Source of the DNA: Streptomyces sp. NBC_00273
GTDB taxonomy: Bacteria > Actinomycetota > Actinomycetes > Streptomycetales > Streptomycetaceae
Length of the DNA stretch: 64,000 nucleotides
Direction: 5' to 3'
Assembly: GCF_036178145.1 (NCBI RefSeq)
Contig: NZ_CP108067.1
Span: forward strand, 3,038,001-3,102,000
Both the position numbers and the translations under genes were made by a program. This document shows, one piece after another, positions 47,086-56,032 of the stretch (position 1 is its first letter; each line of letters opens with the position of its first letter). The notes under the pieces are model-generated. The model saw nothing but the letters and a program-made list of their open reading frames with translations. It was not told where the DNA came from and ran no database searches.

Positions 47086-48141
47086 TCAGTCACCAGGGAA
47101 GTGGCAGGCCACCTCGCGGGAGGCGGCGGGTCGCAGCAACGGGCGCTCGGTGCGGCAGATCTGCTGCGCCTTGGGGCAGCGCGGGTGGAAGGTGCAGCCC
47201 GGGGGTGGAGAGGCCGGGCTCGGCGGGTCGCCGAGCAGCACGATCCGCTCCCGCCGCCGCTCCGCCGCCGGGTCGGGCAGCGGTACGGCGGACAGCAGCG
47301 CCCGGGTGTACGGGTGCTGCGGGTTCTCGTACAGGGACTTCTTGTCCCCGATCTCGACGATCCGGCCGAGGTACATGACGGCGACCCGGTCGCTGACCCG
47401 TTTGACCACCGACAGGTCGTGCGCGATGAACACGTAGGCGAGACCGAGCTCCGCGCGCAGCCGTTCCATCAGGTTGACGATCTGGGCCTGGACGGAGACG
47501 TCCAGCGCGGAGACCGGCTCGTCGGCGACGATCAGCCGGGGGCTGGTGGACAGCGCGCGGGCGATGCCGATGCGCTGGGCCTGGCCGCCGGAGAACTCGT
47601 GCGGGTAGCGGTCGATGTGCTCGGGGATCAGGCCGACGAGCTCCATCAGCTCGGCGGCGCGGCGGCGGGCGTCGCCCGCGCTCCAGCCCTGCACCAGCAG
47701 CGGGTCCGAGATGATCCGGGCCACGGTCTGGCGGGGGTTGAGGGAGGAGTGCGGGTCCTGGAAGACCATCTGGATGTGCTTGCGCAGCGGGCGCATCGCC
47801 GACGGGGAGAGGCGGCTGATGTCCTTGCCCTCGAAGGCCACCCGGCCCGAGGTGGGCTCCAGCAGCCGCACCAGCATCCGGCCGGTGGTGGACTTCCCGC
47901 AGCCCGACTCGCCGACCAGGCCGAGGGTCCGGCCGGCGGCCAGGTCGAAGGACACTCCGTCGACGGCGCGCACGGGCGCCCCCCGGCGCCCGGTCACGGA
48001 TCGGCGGCCGGGGAAGGTCATGGTGAGGTCCCGTACGGACAGCAGCGGTGCGGCCGGGTCGGGCCCTGCGGCGGCCCCGGCTACGGCCTGGGCTACCGCC
48101 TGAGCTGCGGCGTTCGCGGAAGGATCGGCTCCGACGGTCAT
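47086..48141 (-). CDS. Dipeptide/oligopeptide ABC transporter ATP-binding protein (OppF/DppF type)
   Basis: A 351-residue ATPase. Walker [11 protein letters not shown]-loop [13 protein letters not shown], signature [16 protein letters not shown], Walker [14 protein letters not shown] and H-loop IAHDL. The C-terminal oligo_HPY extension has the cysteine pattern [16 protein letters not shown]...VACHFPG, which can bind an Fe-S cluster in this family. ATG 48141 overlaps the stop of the preceding ATPase gene (ATGA). A ~30-residue Ala-rich N-terminus precedes the core. Last gene of the five-gene transporter operon. Confidence 0.9.
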   Translation of the reverse strand: MTVGADPSANAAAQAVAQAVAGAAAGPDPAAPLLSVRDLTMTFPGRRSVTGRRGAPVRAVDGVSFDLAAGRTLGLVGESGCGKSTTGRMLVRLLEPTSGRVAFEGKDISRLSPSAMRPLRKHIQMVFQDPHSSLNPRQTVARIISDPLLVQGWSAGDARRRAAELMELVGLIPEHIDRYPHEFSGGQAQRIGIARALSTSPRLIVADEPVSALDVSVQAQIVNLMERLRAELGLAYVFIAHDLSVVKRVSDRVAVMYLGRIVEIGDKKSLYENPQHPYTRALLSAVPLPDPAAERRRERIVLLGDPPSPASPPPGCTFHPRCPKAQQICRTERPLLRPAASREVACHFPGD

Positions 48142-49199
48142 CGGGACACCCCCGGGGCGGTCGAAGGGGACACGGGCGCGGAACCGCCCGGTGGGGTCGC
48201 GGCGGATCCCGCGAAATGGCACGCGGCCAGCCGCCCCCGCGCACCGTACGGGGCGGGTTCGGGCCGCTCGCCCGAGCAGCGCGCCCGCCGGTCGTCCGGG
48301 CCGGCGGCGGCCACGGGGCAGCGCGGGGCGAAGGCGCAGCCGGGGGCGGGCGCGAGCAGGGAGGGCGGGGAGCCGGGGATGAAGGGCAGGGGGACGTCGT
48401 CGGGGGTGTCGAGGCGGGGCAGCGAGTCGAGCAGGCCCCGGGTGTAGGGGTGGGCGGGGTCGGCGAACAGCTGGTCCACGGTGGCCTGTTCGGCGGCCCG
48501 GCCGCCGTACATGACGAGCACCTCGTGGGCGACGCGGGCGACGATGCCCAGGTCGTGGGTGATCATCACGACGCCGAGTCCGCGTTCCTGCTGGAGCCGG
48601 GCGATCAGTTCCAGGATCTGCGCCTGCACGGTGACGTCCAGGGCGGTGGTCGGCTCGTCGGCGATCAGCAGGTCGGGTTCGCAGGCCAGGGCCATGGCGA
48701 TCATGGCGCGTTGGCGCATGCCGCCGGAGAACTGGTGCGGGTACTCCCCGGCGCGGCGGGCCGGTTCCGGGATGCCGACCTCGCCGAGCATGTCGACGGC
48801 GCGCCTGCGGGCGGCGGCCCGGCGGGCCTTGAAGTGCACGCGGTAGTGCTCGGCGATCTGCTCGCCGACCGTGTAGTAGGGGTGCAGGCTGGAGAGCGGG
48901 TCCTGGAAGATCATGGCCATCCGGCGGCCGCGGACCTTGGACAGTTCCCGTTCCGGGAGCCCGGTCAGCTCGCGCCCGGCGAGGGCGACGGATCCGCCGA
49001 CCTCGACCGGGCCGCGGTGCAGGCCCATGACGGCGAGCGAGGTGACGGACTTGCCGGAGCCGGACTCGCCGACGATGCCGAGGGTGCGTCCGGCCTCGAC
49101 GGTGAAGCCGATCGAGTCGACGGCCCGCACGGTCCCGCGCCCGGTGGTGAAGGTGACGCTCAGGTCGCGTACGTCGAGGAGCGGAGCGGCCGCGGCCAT
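48138..49199 (-). CDS. Dipeptide/oligopeptide ABC transporter ATP-binding protein (OppD/DppD type)
   Basis: A 353-residue ATPase. Walker A GESGSGKSV, Q-loop MIFQDPLSSLHPYY, signature QFSGGMRQRAMIAMAL, Walker B LLIADEPTTALD, H-loop ITHDL. The C-terminal oligo_HPY extension carries PGCAFAPRCP...RCSGERPE...AACHF. The ATG at 49199 touches the permease stop (49199-49201). The same frame continues upstream without a stop through the permease gene, but that part is antisense-free GC-rich noise and not a fusion. Confidence 0.9.
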   Translation of the reverse strand: MAAAAPLLDVRDLSVTFTTGRGTVRAVDSIGFTVEAGRTLGIVGESGSGKSVTSLAVMGLHRGPVEVGGSVALAGRELTGLPERELSKVRGRRMAMIFQDPLSSLHPYYTVGEQIAEHYRVHFKARRAAARRRAVDMLGEVGIPEPARRAGEYPHQFSGGMRQRAMIAMALACEPDLLIADEPTTALDVTVQAQILELIARLQQERGLGVVMITHDLGIVARVAHEVLVMYGGRAAEQATVDQLFADPAHPYTRGLLDSLPRLDTPDDVPLPFIPGSPPSLLAPAPGCAFAPRCPVAAAGPDDRRARCSGERPEPAPYGARGRLAACHFAGSAATPPGGSAPVSPSTAPGVSR

Positions 49200-50185
49200 C
49201 AGTACCTCACTCTCGGGTCGATGACGGCGTACAGGAGGTCGACGAGGAGGTTGGCGACGACGATGAAGAAGGCGGCGAGCAGGGTGACGCCGAGGACCAC
49301 GGGCTGGTCGGAGTTGACCAGGGCTCCGTAGAACAGCCGCCCGATGCCGGGGAGTCCGAAGATGGACTCGGTGATGACGGCTCCGGCGAGCAGTCCGCCG
49401 AGGTCCATGCCGAAGATGGTGAGGATCGGGGTCATGCCGGAGCGCAACCCGTGTTTGACGACGACCGTGCGTTCGGGCATGCCCTTGGCGCGGGCGGTGC
49501 GGATGTACGGCTCGGCCATCGCCTCGATCATCGAGCCGCGGCTCTGGCGGGCGTACATGGCGGCGTAGAGCAGGGCGAGTGCGATCCAGGGCAGGGTCAG
49601 GTTCGAGGCCCAGGCGAGCGGATCGTCGGTGAAGGCCTGGTAGGTGGGGTAGGGCAGGAGGCCGGCGATGCGGATGACGCCGTAGATGAGCATCACGGAG
49701 GTGAAGTACACGGGGAGGGAGGCGGCGGCCACGGCGCCGACCATCAGGGCCTTGTCGGTGGCGGTGTCCTTGCGCAGGGCGGCGGTGACCCCGGCGCCGA
49801 GGCCGAGGAGCAGCCACAGGGCGGCGGCGCCGACGGCGAGGGAGGCGGAGACCGGGAGCCGGTCCATCAGCAGGTCCCAGACGGGCAGCGAGTTCTCGTA
49901 GCTGTAGCCGAGGCAGGGGAAGTCGCAGGCGACGGCGTACTGGCCGGTGCCGAGGGTCCGGCCGGTGAAGATGCCGGTGAGGAAATCGGTGAACTGCCGC
50001 CACAGGGGCTGGTCGAGGCCCAGGTACGTGCGTACGTCGGCCAGGCGTTCGGCGCTGCAGGTCTTGCCGCAGGCGGCCGCGGCCGGGTCGGCGGGCAGGA
50101 CGTAGAAGATGAGGAAGGTGACGGCGGCGATGGCGAGGAGCACGCCGGCGAGGGCGAGCAGCCGGCGGCCGAGGTAGAGGATCAA
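49199..50185 (-). CDS. Dipeptide/oligopeptide ABC transporter permease (OppB/DppB type)
   Basis: A 328-residue permease with six helices. N-terminal MILYLGRRLLALAGVLLAIAAVTFLIFYVLP is typical of OppB/DppB. The extracytoplasmic loop after helix 1 has unusual cysteines (AAACGKTCSAERL and ACDFPCLGYSYENS), as in many actinobacterial members. EAA-type loop: YIRTARAKGMPERTVVVKHGLR. The start overlaps the stop of the other permease by 4 bp. Confidence 0.9.
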   Translation of the reverse strand: MILYLGRRLLALAGVLLAIAAVTFLIFYVLPADPAAAACGKTCSAERLADVRTYLGLDQPLWRQFTDFLTGIFTGRTLGTGQYAVACDFPCLGYSYENSLPVWDLLMDRLPVSASLAVGAAALWLLLGLGAGVTAALRKDTATDKALMVGAVAAASLPVYFTSVMLIYGVIRIAGLLPYPTYQAFTDDPLAWASNLTLPWIALALLYAAMYARQSRGSMIEAMAEPYIRTARAKGMPERTVVVKHGLRSGMTPILTIFGMDLGGLLAGAVITESIFGLPGIGRLFYGALVNSDQPVVLGVTLLAAFFIVVANLLVDLLYAVIDPRVRY

Positions 50186-51276
50186 CTGCGGCCGCCCCTC
50201 GGGTCGAGGATGTCGCGCAGGGCGTCGCCGAGCAGGGTGAAGGCGAGCACGGCGAGGAAGAGGAAGACGCTGGGGATGACGAAGTACATGGGGTCGGTCT
50301 CGTAGTAGGCCACGGACTCGGCGATCATCTGGCCCCAGGAGGGGGTGGGCGGGCGGACGCCGACGCCGAGGTAGCTGAGGGCGGCCTCGGTACTGATCAT
50401 TCCGGGGATCAGCAGGGTGGTGTAGGCGATGACCGGGCCCGAGACGCCCGGGAGGATGTCGCGGGTCAGGATCCGCCAGGGGCCGGAGCCGCCCACGCGG
50501 GCGGCGTCGACGTACTCGCGGTGTTTGAGGGAGAGGGTCTGGCCGCGCACCACGCGGGCGACGCCCGGCCAGCCGAAGACCCCGATGACGACCGTCATCA
50601 AGGCGATCCGGTTGACGTCCTTGGCCACGGACAGCATCGCGATCATGAAGATCAGCGAGGGGAAGGACATGGTCAGGTCCATGAGCCGGGACAGGATCGT
50701 GTCGGTGCGGCCGCCGAAGTAGCCGGCGGCGATCCCGGCGGCGGTGCCGGCGACCACCACGATGGCGGTGGCGGCGAAGGCGATCAGGAGGGAGACCTGC
50801 GCGCCGTGGATCACGCGGGCGAACAGGTCGCGGCCGGTGACGGGTTCGACTCCGAGCCAGTGCTCGGGGCTGATCCCGCCGAGGGTGCCGAGCGGCTGTC
50901 CCCCGAGGTAGGGGTCGACGGCGGTCTTGTCGAACTCGTTCGGGGACCAGCCGCCGAGGGCGCCCAGCCAGGGGGCGGTCACGGCCATGAGGACGAAGAG
51001 GAGGACGACGCAGAGGCTGACGCGGACGGCGGGGCGGCGGCGGAGCTCCCGCCGGGCGAGCTGCCAGGGGCTGCTGCCGGGCGCCGTCGCGGGCCGGACC
51101 GGGGCGGCATCGGGAGCCGGAGCCGTGCCGGGAGCCGGGGCCGTGCCGGGAGCCGGGGCCGTGCCGGGGGCTGCTGCGCTGCCGGAGGCGCGGGCGGCAC
51201 CTGGGAGCGGGGGGCCGTCGGGGCCGTCGGGGCCCAGGGGTGCCCGGTCGTCCGGGACCGGTGCTGTGGTGGTCAT
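50182..51276 (-). CDS. Dipeptide/oligopeptide ABC transporter permease (OppC/DppC type)
   Basis: A 364-residue permease. ATG 51276 (MTTTAPVPDDRAPLG) is followed by a ~65-residue low-complexity Ala/Pro/Gly tail that contains three GTAPAP repeats. The OppC N-terminal segment comes next (SPWQLARRELRRRPAVRVSLCVVLLFVLMAV), then six helices. The EAA loop is REYVDAARVGGSGPWRILTRDILPGV, and the pore region includes EAALSYLGVGVRPPTPSWGQM, a strong OppC/DppC mark. It overlaps oppB by 4 bp and follows the binding-protein gene by 23 bp. Confidence 0.9.
   Translation of the reverse strand: MTTTAPVPDDRAPLGPDGPDGPPLPGAARASGSAAAPGTAPAPGTAPAPGTAPAPDAAPVRPATAPGSSPWQLARRELRRRPAVRVSLCVVLLFVLMAVTAPWLGALGGWSPNEFDKTAVDPYLGGQPLGTLGGISPEHWLGVEPVTGRDLFARVIHGAQVSLLIAFAATAIVVVAGTAAGIAAGYFGGRTDTILSRLMDLTMSFPSLIFMIAMLSVAKDVNRIALMTVVIGVFGWPGVARVVRGQTLSLKHREYVDAARVGGSGPWRILTRDILPGVSGPVIAYTTLLIPGMISTEAALSYLGVGVRPPTPSWGQMIAESVAYYETDPMYFVIPSVFLFLAVLAFTLLGDALRDILDPRGGRS
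51113..51166. repeat. Three tandem 18-bp repeats inside the oppC-type gene
   Basis: GGAGCCGGGGCCGTGCCG is repeated at 51131-51148 and 51149-51166. A one-mismatch copy is at 51113-51130. In the protein it encodes consecutive GTAPAP units. The 18-bp period keeps the frame, so copy number could change by slippage without breaking the gene. Confidence 0.8.
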
Positions 51277-51299
51277 GGCTGCGGGGATCCTTCGGGCCC

Positions 51300-53042
51300 T
51301 CAGCCCTGGCTCTTCGAGGGGTCCTTGAGGCCGACGGTCCCGTAGTCGATGGTGCCGGTCCACACCGGGTGGCCGAAGGCGCCCGCGATGTTGGTGCCGA
51401 CGAGGAGCGGCTTGCGCTCCAGCAGGAGCGGGACGTTCGGGGACTTGGCCATCAGGGCGGCGTCGAGGTCGATCCAGGCCTGGTTGGCCTCCTTGGCGTC
51501 GGCCATGGCGTTGATCTCGTCGATCCGCTTCGTGGTCGCCTCGTCGCGGAACTGGCTGTAGTTGCCCTGGTTGCCCTTCTCCTTGATGGTGCGGCCGTCG
51601 AAGACGAACGGGATCCAGGTGGAGCCGGAGGGGTAGTCGGGGCACCAGCCGGTGAGGGTCATGTCGGGGGTGGTGGAGAGGTCGCCGATGACGTCGTAGT
51701 AGGCGCCCGGGTCGACGGTGTCGATGACGACCTCGATGCCGGCGCGGGACAGGCCCTGCTGGATGGCCTCCGCCTTGCCCTTGTCTCCGGTGGAAACGGA
51801 CAGGGAGACCTTCAGGGTCTCCTTGCCGGCGGCCTTGAGGAGTTCCTTGGCCTTGGCCGGATCGCCGGCCGGGGCGATCTTCAGGACGTCGGCCTGCTTG
51901 CCGCCGGAGAGGGCCGGCGGCAGGTAGGCGGTGGCGATCTCGTTGAGGGCCGGGCCGCCGCCCGCGGTGATGACGGCCTCCTTGTCGACGGCGTACTGCA
52001 TGGCCTCGCGGACCTTCGGGTCGTTGAAGGGGGCGCGGGAGTTGTTCAGGTGCAGCATCTCGGTACAGCCCTGGGACTCGGCGAGCAGCCGGGCCTTGAT
52101 CTCCGGCTTGGGCAGCACCTTGGGGGCGCTCTCGGGGCGCATGTCGGCGTACTGGACGGTGGAGGCGTCGGCGCCCTCGCCGGCGATGATCCGGTCGTCG
52201 ATCTGGCCGCCCTTGAGGCCCATGACCACCACGAAGCGGTCCGGGTAGGCCTTGCGGACGGTGTCGGTCCCCGGGTCCCAGTGCTCGTTGCGGACCAGGA
52301 CCAGCTTCTTGTCGCGGTCGTACGACTCGATCTTGTACGGGCCGGAGGAGAAGGGCCGGGCGTCGTACTGCGTGCCCTTCTCCTGGGACGGGGGCACGGG
52401 GGCGAAGGTGGGCAGGGTCGCGGTCGCGGAGAACTCGGCGACCGGGCGCTTCAGTTCGAAGACGATCGTGCGGTCGTCGGGGGTCTTGACGGAGTCCAGG
52501 TGCTGCCCCTGGAGCGGCCCCTTGTAGCCCTCGGTCCCGGCCAGGTACTGGGCGGCGTAGTCGGGGCCGCCGGTGAGGTCGGGGCTGAAGGACCGCTCGA
52601 CGTTGTACTTGACGTCCTGGGCCTTGACCGGCGTGCCGTCCTCGTACTTCACGCCCTCCTTGAGGGTGAAGGTCCAGGTGCGGCCGCCGTTGGAGGGGGT
52701 GCCGAGGTCGGTGGCGAGGTCGGGGACCAGCTCGCTGCCGGCCTTGCCGGGCTCGGCCTTGAAGGTGACGAGCGTGCGGTAGAGCAGCCGGGTGCCGAAG
52801 TCCATGGTCGGCATGGTCCAGTTGCGGGCGGGGTCGAGGTGCGCGAAGTCCTGGTTGGACAGGACGGTGATGGTGCCGCCCTTGACCGGGGTCCCGCCGA
52901 GGACCTTGCCGTCGTTGGCGGCGGCTGGGTTGGCGCCGCCCGCACCGGACGAGCCCTTCTTGGTGTCGGAGCAGCCCGAGGCGCCGAGTGCGAGAGCTGC
53001 CACCAGGGCGGTGGCGAGGGCGAGTTGGGTGCGCTTGGTCAT
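51300..53042 (-). CDS. Peptide-binding lipoprotein of the ABC transporter (SBP family 5)
   Basis: A 580-residue DppA/OppA-type receptor. Lipobox ALGASGC gives lipidated Cys24. Family 5 features: LDPARNWTMPTMDFGTRLLYRTLVTF, LVPDLATDL...GRTWTFTLKEGVKYEDGTPVKAQDVKYNVERSF (the SBP_bac_5 signature) and FNDPKVREAMQYAVDKEAV. ATG 53042 (MTKRTQLALATALV) has GGAG 5 nt before it; GTG 53048 would overlap the SD. First gene of the operon. In this setting the ligand is probably a di- or tripeptide, perhaps Pro/Hyp-containing, but nickel or other ligands of family 5 are not excluded. Confidence 0.9.
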   Translation of the reverse strand: MTKRTQLALATALVAALALGASGCSDTKKGSSGAGGANPAAANDGKVLGGTPVKGGTITVLSNQDFAHLDPARNWTMPTMDFGTRLLYRTLVTFKAEPGKAGSELVPDLATDLGTPSNGGRTWTFTLKEGVKYEDGTPVKAQDVKYNVERSFSPDLTGGPDYAAQYLAGTEGYKGPLQGQHLDSVKTPDDRTIVFELKRPVAEFSATATLPTFAPVPPSQEKGTQYDARPFSSGPYKIESYDRDKKLVLVRNEHWDPGTDTVRKAYPDRFVVVMGLKGGQIDDRIIAGEGADASTVQYADMRPESAPKVLPKPEIKARLLAESQGCTEMLHLNNSRAPFNDPKVREAMQYAVDKEAVITAGGGPALNEIATAYLPPALSGGKQADVLKIAPAGDPAKAKELLKAAGKETLKVSLSVSTGDKGKAEAIQQGLSRAGIEVVIDTVDPGAYYDVIGDLSTTPDMTLTGWCPDYPSGSTWIPFVFDGRTIKEKGNQGNYSQFRDEATTKRIDEINAMADAKEANQAWIDLDAALMAKSPNVPLLLERKPLLVGTNIAGAFGHPVWTGTIDYGTVGLKDPSKSQG

Positions 53043-53072
53043 GGTCACTCCAGTGAAGGGCCGCGCTCTAGG

Positions 53073-53088
53073 ATGTGACCGGTAACAT
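53073..53088. promoter_or_regulatory. Imperfect palindrome upstream of the peptide-binding protein gene
   Basis: ATGTGACCGGTAACAT is symmetric at 14 of 16 positions and shares GTGAC with the element before the hydroxyproline genes, though it lacks the full 12-bp match. On the reverse strand TTGTCA and TATGTT spaced by 17 bp (about 53113-53085) form a promoter that this site overlaps. Confidence 0.4.
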
Positions 53089-53194
53089 AGTAATGTGAAA
53101 TTGCACTGACAAGGGGTTGGTGCCGCCGTTATCCAGCCGTGTCCAAAGCGCCGGCCGGCGCGTCGGCACGACAGCCGGCCCGGCGGGCGGGAAC

Positions 53195-55219
53195 ATGCCG
53201 GGTGTGATCACGCAGGCCAAGGCCACGCAGCGGAGCAGGAGTTCACGGCTCGAGCCGGGACGACGGGAACCGGGGCGACGGGACTTCCTCACCGCGATGG
53301 GGGCCGTGGCGGCGACCTTCGCGCTCGGGGTCCCCGCACGGGCCACCGCCGACGCCCGGGACGCCGCCACCGCCGCCGAGTACGTCGACGTCCAGCTCCT
53401 CGACATCACCGACCTGCACGGCTATCTGCAGGGCGCACCCGGCAGCAACTCCGTCATCGTCGGCAACGGCGGCCGCAGCTACACCGTCGGCGGCGTCGCG
53501 TACATGGCCGCGCACCTCGAACGGCTCCGCGCGGGGCACCCCAACTCCCTGTTCTTCACCCCCGGAGACGCCTTCTCCGGCTGGGAGTTCGACGCCGCCG
53601 CCTTCGCGGACGAGCCGACGATCGAGGCCCTCAACCGGATGGGGCTCGACTTCGCGACGGCCGGCAACCACGAGTTCGACAAATCACCCGCCATGCTCCA
53701 GCGCCACATGGAGCAGGGCGTGCCGTTCCCGGTCGAGGGCCGCGACACCTCCTTCACCGACTCCTCCGGCCTGCGCTTCCACGGCGCCGACTTCCGCTAC
53801 TACAGCGCCAACCTCGTCCGGGGCCAGGACGGGACGACGGTCCTGCCCGCCTACAACATCGAGCGGGTCCCCACCGCCGACGGCCGGGAGCTGCCCATCG
53901 GGTTCATCCACCTCACCGCCGTGGGCAGCGAACGCTTCCCCGGCTCCTACCAGCCGGGCCTCGCCACCCTCGACGCGGTCGCCACCGCCGACCGCTACGC
54001 GGCACTGCTCAAGAGCCAGGGCGTGAACGCGATCGTGCTCAGCCTGCACGACGGGGCGGTGGCGGGCGCCGACTTCAACAGCGGCGTCGACCCCTCGGGG
54101 CCGGCACTCGACCTCGCGCTGCAGGTCTCCCCGGACATCGACGCGATCGTCACCGGGCACTGGCACACCCGGTTCAACATGATGGTCCCCGACCCGAACG
54201 GCGTCCCCCGCCCGTTCGTCGAGGCGGGCTGCTACGGCCAGGTCATCAACGAGATCAACCTGCGGCTCGACCCGCTCACCGGCCGGGTGATCCGGGAACT
54301 GACCGTGTCCACCAACCACCCCAACACCCGCGACATCGCCCCGCATCCGGAACTGCAGGAGGTCGTCACCTACTGGGCGGGACAGGCCGCCGCACGCGAC
54401 CGGACCCGGATCGGGCAGCAGAGCGGCTCGTTCCTGCGCACCCGGAACACGGCGGGCGAGAGCACGATGGGCAACCTGGCCGCCGACTGGGCGCTGTGGG
54501 CGGGCAGCAGGCCCACCGATCCCGAGAACGACGCCAACATCCACCCCAACGTCCCGGCCCAGCTCGCCGTGATCGCCGCGGCGCCCCGCGTCGGCCAGGC
54601 GGTCATCGCCGGGGACCTCGTCCTCGACGCGGCGTCGGGCGGCGCCGTCACCTTCGGCAGCGCCTGGCGGGCCATCGGGTTCGGCGATCCGATCGTCAGC
54701 GCGTGGGTGACCGGGCAGCGGATCCACGACGCGCTGGAGGAGCAGTGGACGACGACGGAGAGCGGCGAACTGCGCTTCGCTCCCCTCGCCGTCTCCCGGA
54801 ACGTGCGTTACAGCTTCGACGCGCGGGGTCCGGTCGGGGACCGGGTGGATCCCGCGGAGGTCTTCATCGACGGCGTCCCGCTGGACCTCGGCCGCAGCTA
54901 CCGGCTCGCGGCCCCCTCGTACACGCTCCTCGCGAACGACGGCTATCCGGCCCTCTCCGAGTTCCAGGAGCCCTACCGGCACCAGCGGGACTTCGAGAGC
55001 TTCGTGGCGTACGTACGGGAGACGGCGGTGTTGGCCCCGCAGCCCAGGGGGCGGGTCACAGCGGCCAACGCGGGCGCCGCGGCGGCCGACGTGGGCGCCG
55101 TGGTGGACCCGCCGGTACTGCTCCTGCCCGACGGCACCCCGGTACCACGGCCGGAGGCGGCGATCATCTCGGCGGACCGGCCGCTGTCGGCCCGTGACAG
55201 CGGCCGCCCGCCCTGCTGA
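53195..55219 (+). CDS. Exported bifunctional metallophosphatase / 5'-nucleotidase
   Basis: A 674-residue secreted enzyme. Tat signal GRREPGRRDFLTAMGAVAATFALG. The calcineurin-like metal site has LLDITDLHGYL, FFTPGDAFSG, TAGNHEFDKSP and IVTGHWHTRF. The C-terminal 5'-nucleotidase domain has AGESTMGNLAADWAL and a nucleotide-stacking region ending LLANDGYPALSEF. It removes phosphate from external nucleotides for scavenging. ATG 53195 has a GGCGGG SD; a GTG at 53117 would put 26 residues before the Tat signal. It sits between the peptide transporter and the GntR gene, on the other strand, with no clear link to either. Confidence 0.87.
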   Translation: MPGVITQAKATQRSRSSRLEPGRREPGRRDFLTAMGAVAATFALGVPARATADARDAATAAEYVDVQLLDITDLHGYLQGAPGSNSVIVGNGGRSYTVGGVAYMAAHLERLRAGHPNSLFFTPGDAFSGWEFDAAAFADEPTIEALNRMGLDFATAGNHEFDKSPAMLQRHMEQGVPFPVEGRDTSFTDSSGLRFHGADFRYYSANLVRGQDGTTVLPAYNIERVPTADGRELPIGFIHLTAVGSERFPGSYQPGLATLDAVATADRYAALLKSQGVNAIVLSLHDGAVAGADFNSGVDPSGPALDLALQVSPDIDAIVTGHWHTRFNMMVPDPNGVPRPFVEAGCYGQVINEINLRLDPLTGRVIRELTVSTNHPNTRDIAPHPELQEVVTYWAGQAAARDRTRIGQQSGSFLRTRNTAGESTMGNLAADWALWAGSRPTDPENDANIHPNVPAQLAVIAAAPRVGQAVIAGDLVLDAASGGAVTFGSAWRAIGFGDPIVSAWVTGQRIHDALEEQWTTTESGELRFAPLAVSRNVRYSFDARGPVGDRVDPAEVFIDGVPLDLGRSYRLAAPSYTLLANDGYPALSEFQEPYRHQRDFESFVAYVRETAVLAPQPRGRVTAANAGAAAADVGAVVDPPVLLLPDGTPVPRPEAAIISADRPLSARDSGRPPC

Positions 55220-55248
55220 CCCTGCGCCGGCTGCCGGCCGCCGGGAGG

Positions 55249-55962
55249 CTACTGGAGGCCGGAGCCCAGGCCTCCGGGGACGCGGCCGACCGGTTCGTCA
55301 CGGCCCTGGGCCCACAGGGAGCGGACGTGGCCGAGGTGGCGGAGCATGCACTCCTGCGCCGCCTCGGCGTCGCCGCTCAGCATCAGGTCGAGCAGCTCGA
55401 TGTGCTCCTCCGCCGAGGAGACCAGCTTGCCGGCCTCGTCCAGGCCGGTCAGGCCGTAGAGCCGGGACCGCTTGCGCAGGTCGCCGACCGTCTCCACCAG
55501 CCGGTCGTTGCCCGCGAGGGCCAGCAGGGAGAGGTGGAAGCGGCGGTCGGCCTCCAGGTAGCCGATGAGGTTGTGCTCGCGCGCACTGGTGACGATCTCC
55601 TCGGCGACGGGACGCAACGCCTCCAGCTGCTCGGCCGTGGCGATCTTCGTGATCCGGCCGATGGTCGGCACCTCGATCATCGTGCGCAGTTCGGTGAACT
55701 GGTCCAGGTCGCGCTCGCTGACCTCGGTGATCCGGAAGCCCTTGTTGCGGACCGGCTCGACCAGTCCTTCCCGGGCCAGGTCGAGCATGGCCTCGCGGAC
55801 GGGGGTGGCCGAGACGCCGAGTTCGGCCGCGAGGCCCGGTGCGGAGTAGACGCTGCCGGGGCGCAGCTCACCCGCTATCAGCGCGGCCCGCAGTGCGTGG
55901 CCGACCTGGTCGCGGAGGCGCTCCTGGGCCTTGATGAGACTGTGCTGCTTCAGGTCACCCAT
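55249..55962 (-). CDS. GntR-family regulator, FCD (FadR) subfamily
   Basis: A 237-residue regulator. Winged HTH at about 13-80 (LRDQVGHALRAALIAGELRPGSVYSAPGLAAELGVSATPVREAMLDLAREGLVEPVRNKGFRI), then an all-helical FCD domain with the metal/ligand residues in ADRRFHLSLLALAGN and the His in EEHIELLDLMLSG. Start ATG 55962 with GGAGG 7 nt upstream. Its own upstream region has the 12-bp element also found before the dapA-family operon, the dehydrogenase operon and the S9 peptidase, so it is the obvious regulator of hydroxyproline catabolism here. The ligand is probably a hydroxyproline-pathway intermediate. Repressor versus activator cannot be told. Confidence 0.9.
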   Translation of the reverse strand: MGDLKQHSLIKAQERLRDQVGHALRAALIAGELRPGSVYSAPGLAAELGVSATPVREAMLDLAREGLVEPVRNKGFRITEVSERDLDQFTELRTMIEVPTIGRITKIATAEQLEALRPVAEEIVTSAREHNLIGYLEADRRFHLSLLALAGNDRLVETVGDLRKRSRLYGLTGLDEAGKLVSSAEEHIELLDLMLSGDAEAAQECMLRHLGHVRSLWAQGRDEPVGRVPGGLGSGLQ

Positions 55963-56009
55963 TGCTTTTCCTCCGAGACCCCCGACACCACCGACGAGGA
56001 GGGCAACAG

Positions 56010-56025
56010 CGTACAATGTCACGTT
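56010..56025. promoter_or_regulatory. GTGACAT element upstream of the GntR gene
   Basis: CGTACAATGTCACGTT; its core read on the reverse strand is GTGACATTGTAC (56022-56011). It lies 48 bp before the GntR start, consistent with autoregulation. Confidence 0.6.
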
Positions 56026-56032
56026 GCGCTGC

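Noticed and set aside
48138..50003. A 621-codon frame that would extend the OppD-type ATPase upstream
   Set aside because: The first 268 codons are out of frame within the OppB-type permease and have shadow composition; the ATPase starts cleanly at 49199.
53073..53100. A fifth full copy of the GTGACATWNYAC element before the peptide-binding protein gene
   Set aside because: Only GTGAC and a nearby ATTACT half fit; the core needs a gap to align, so I list it as a weak separate palindrome.
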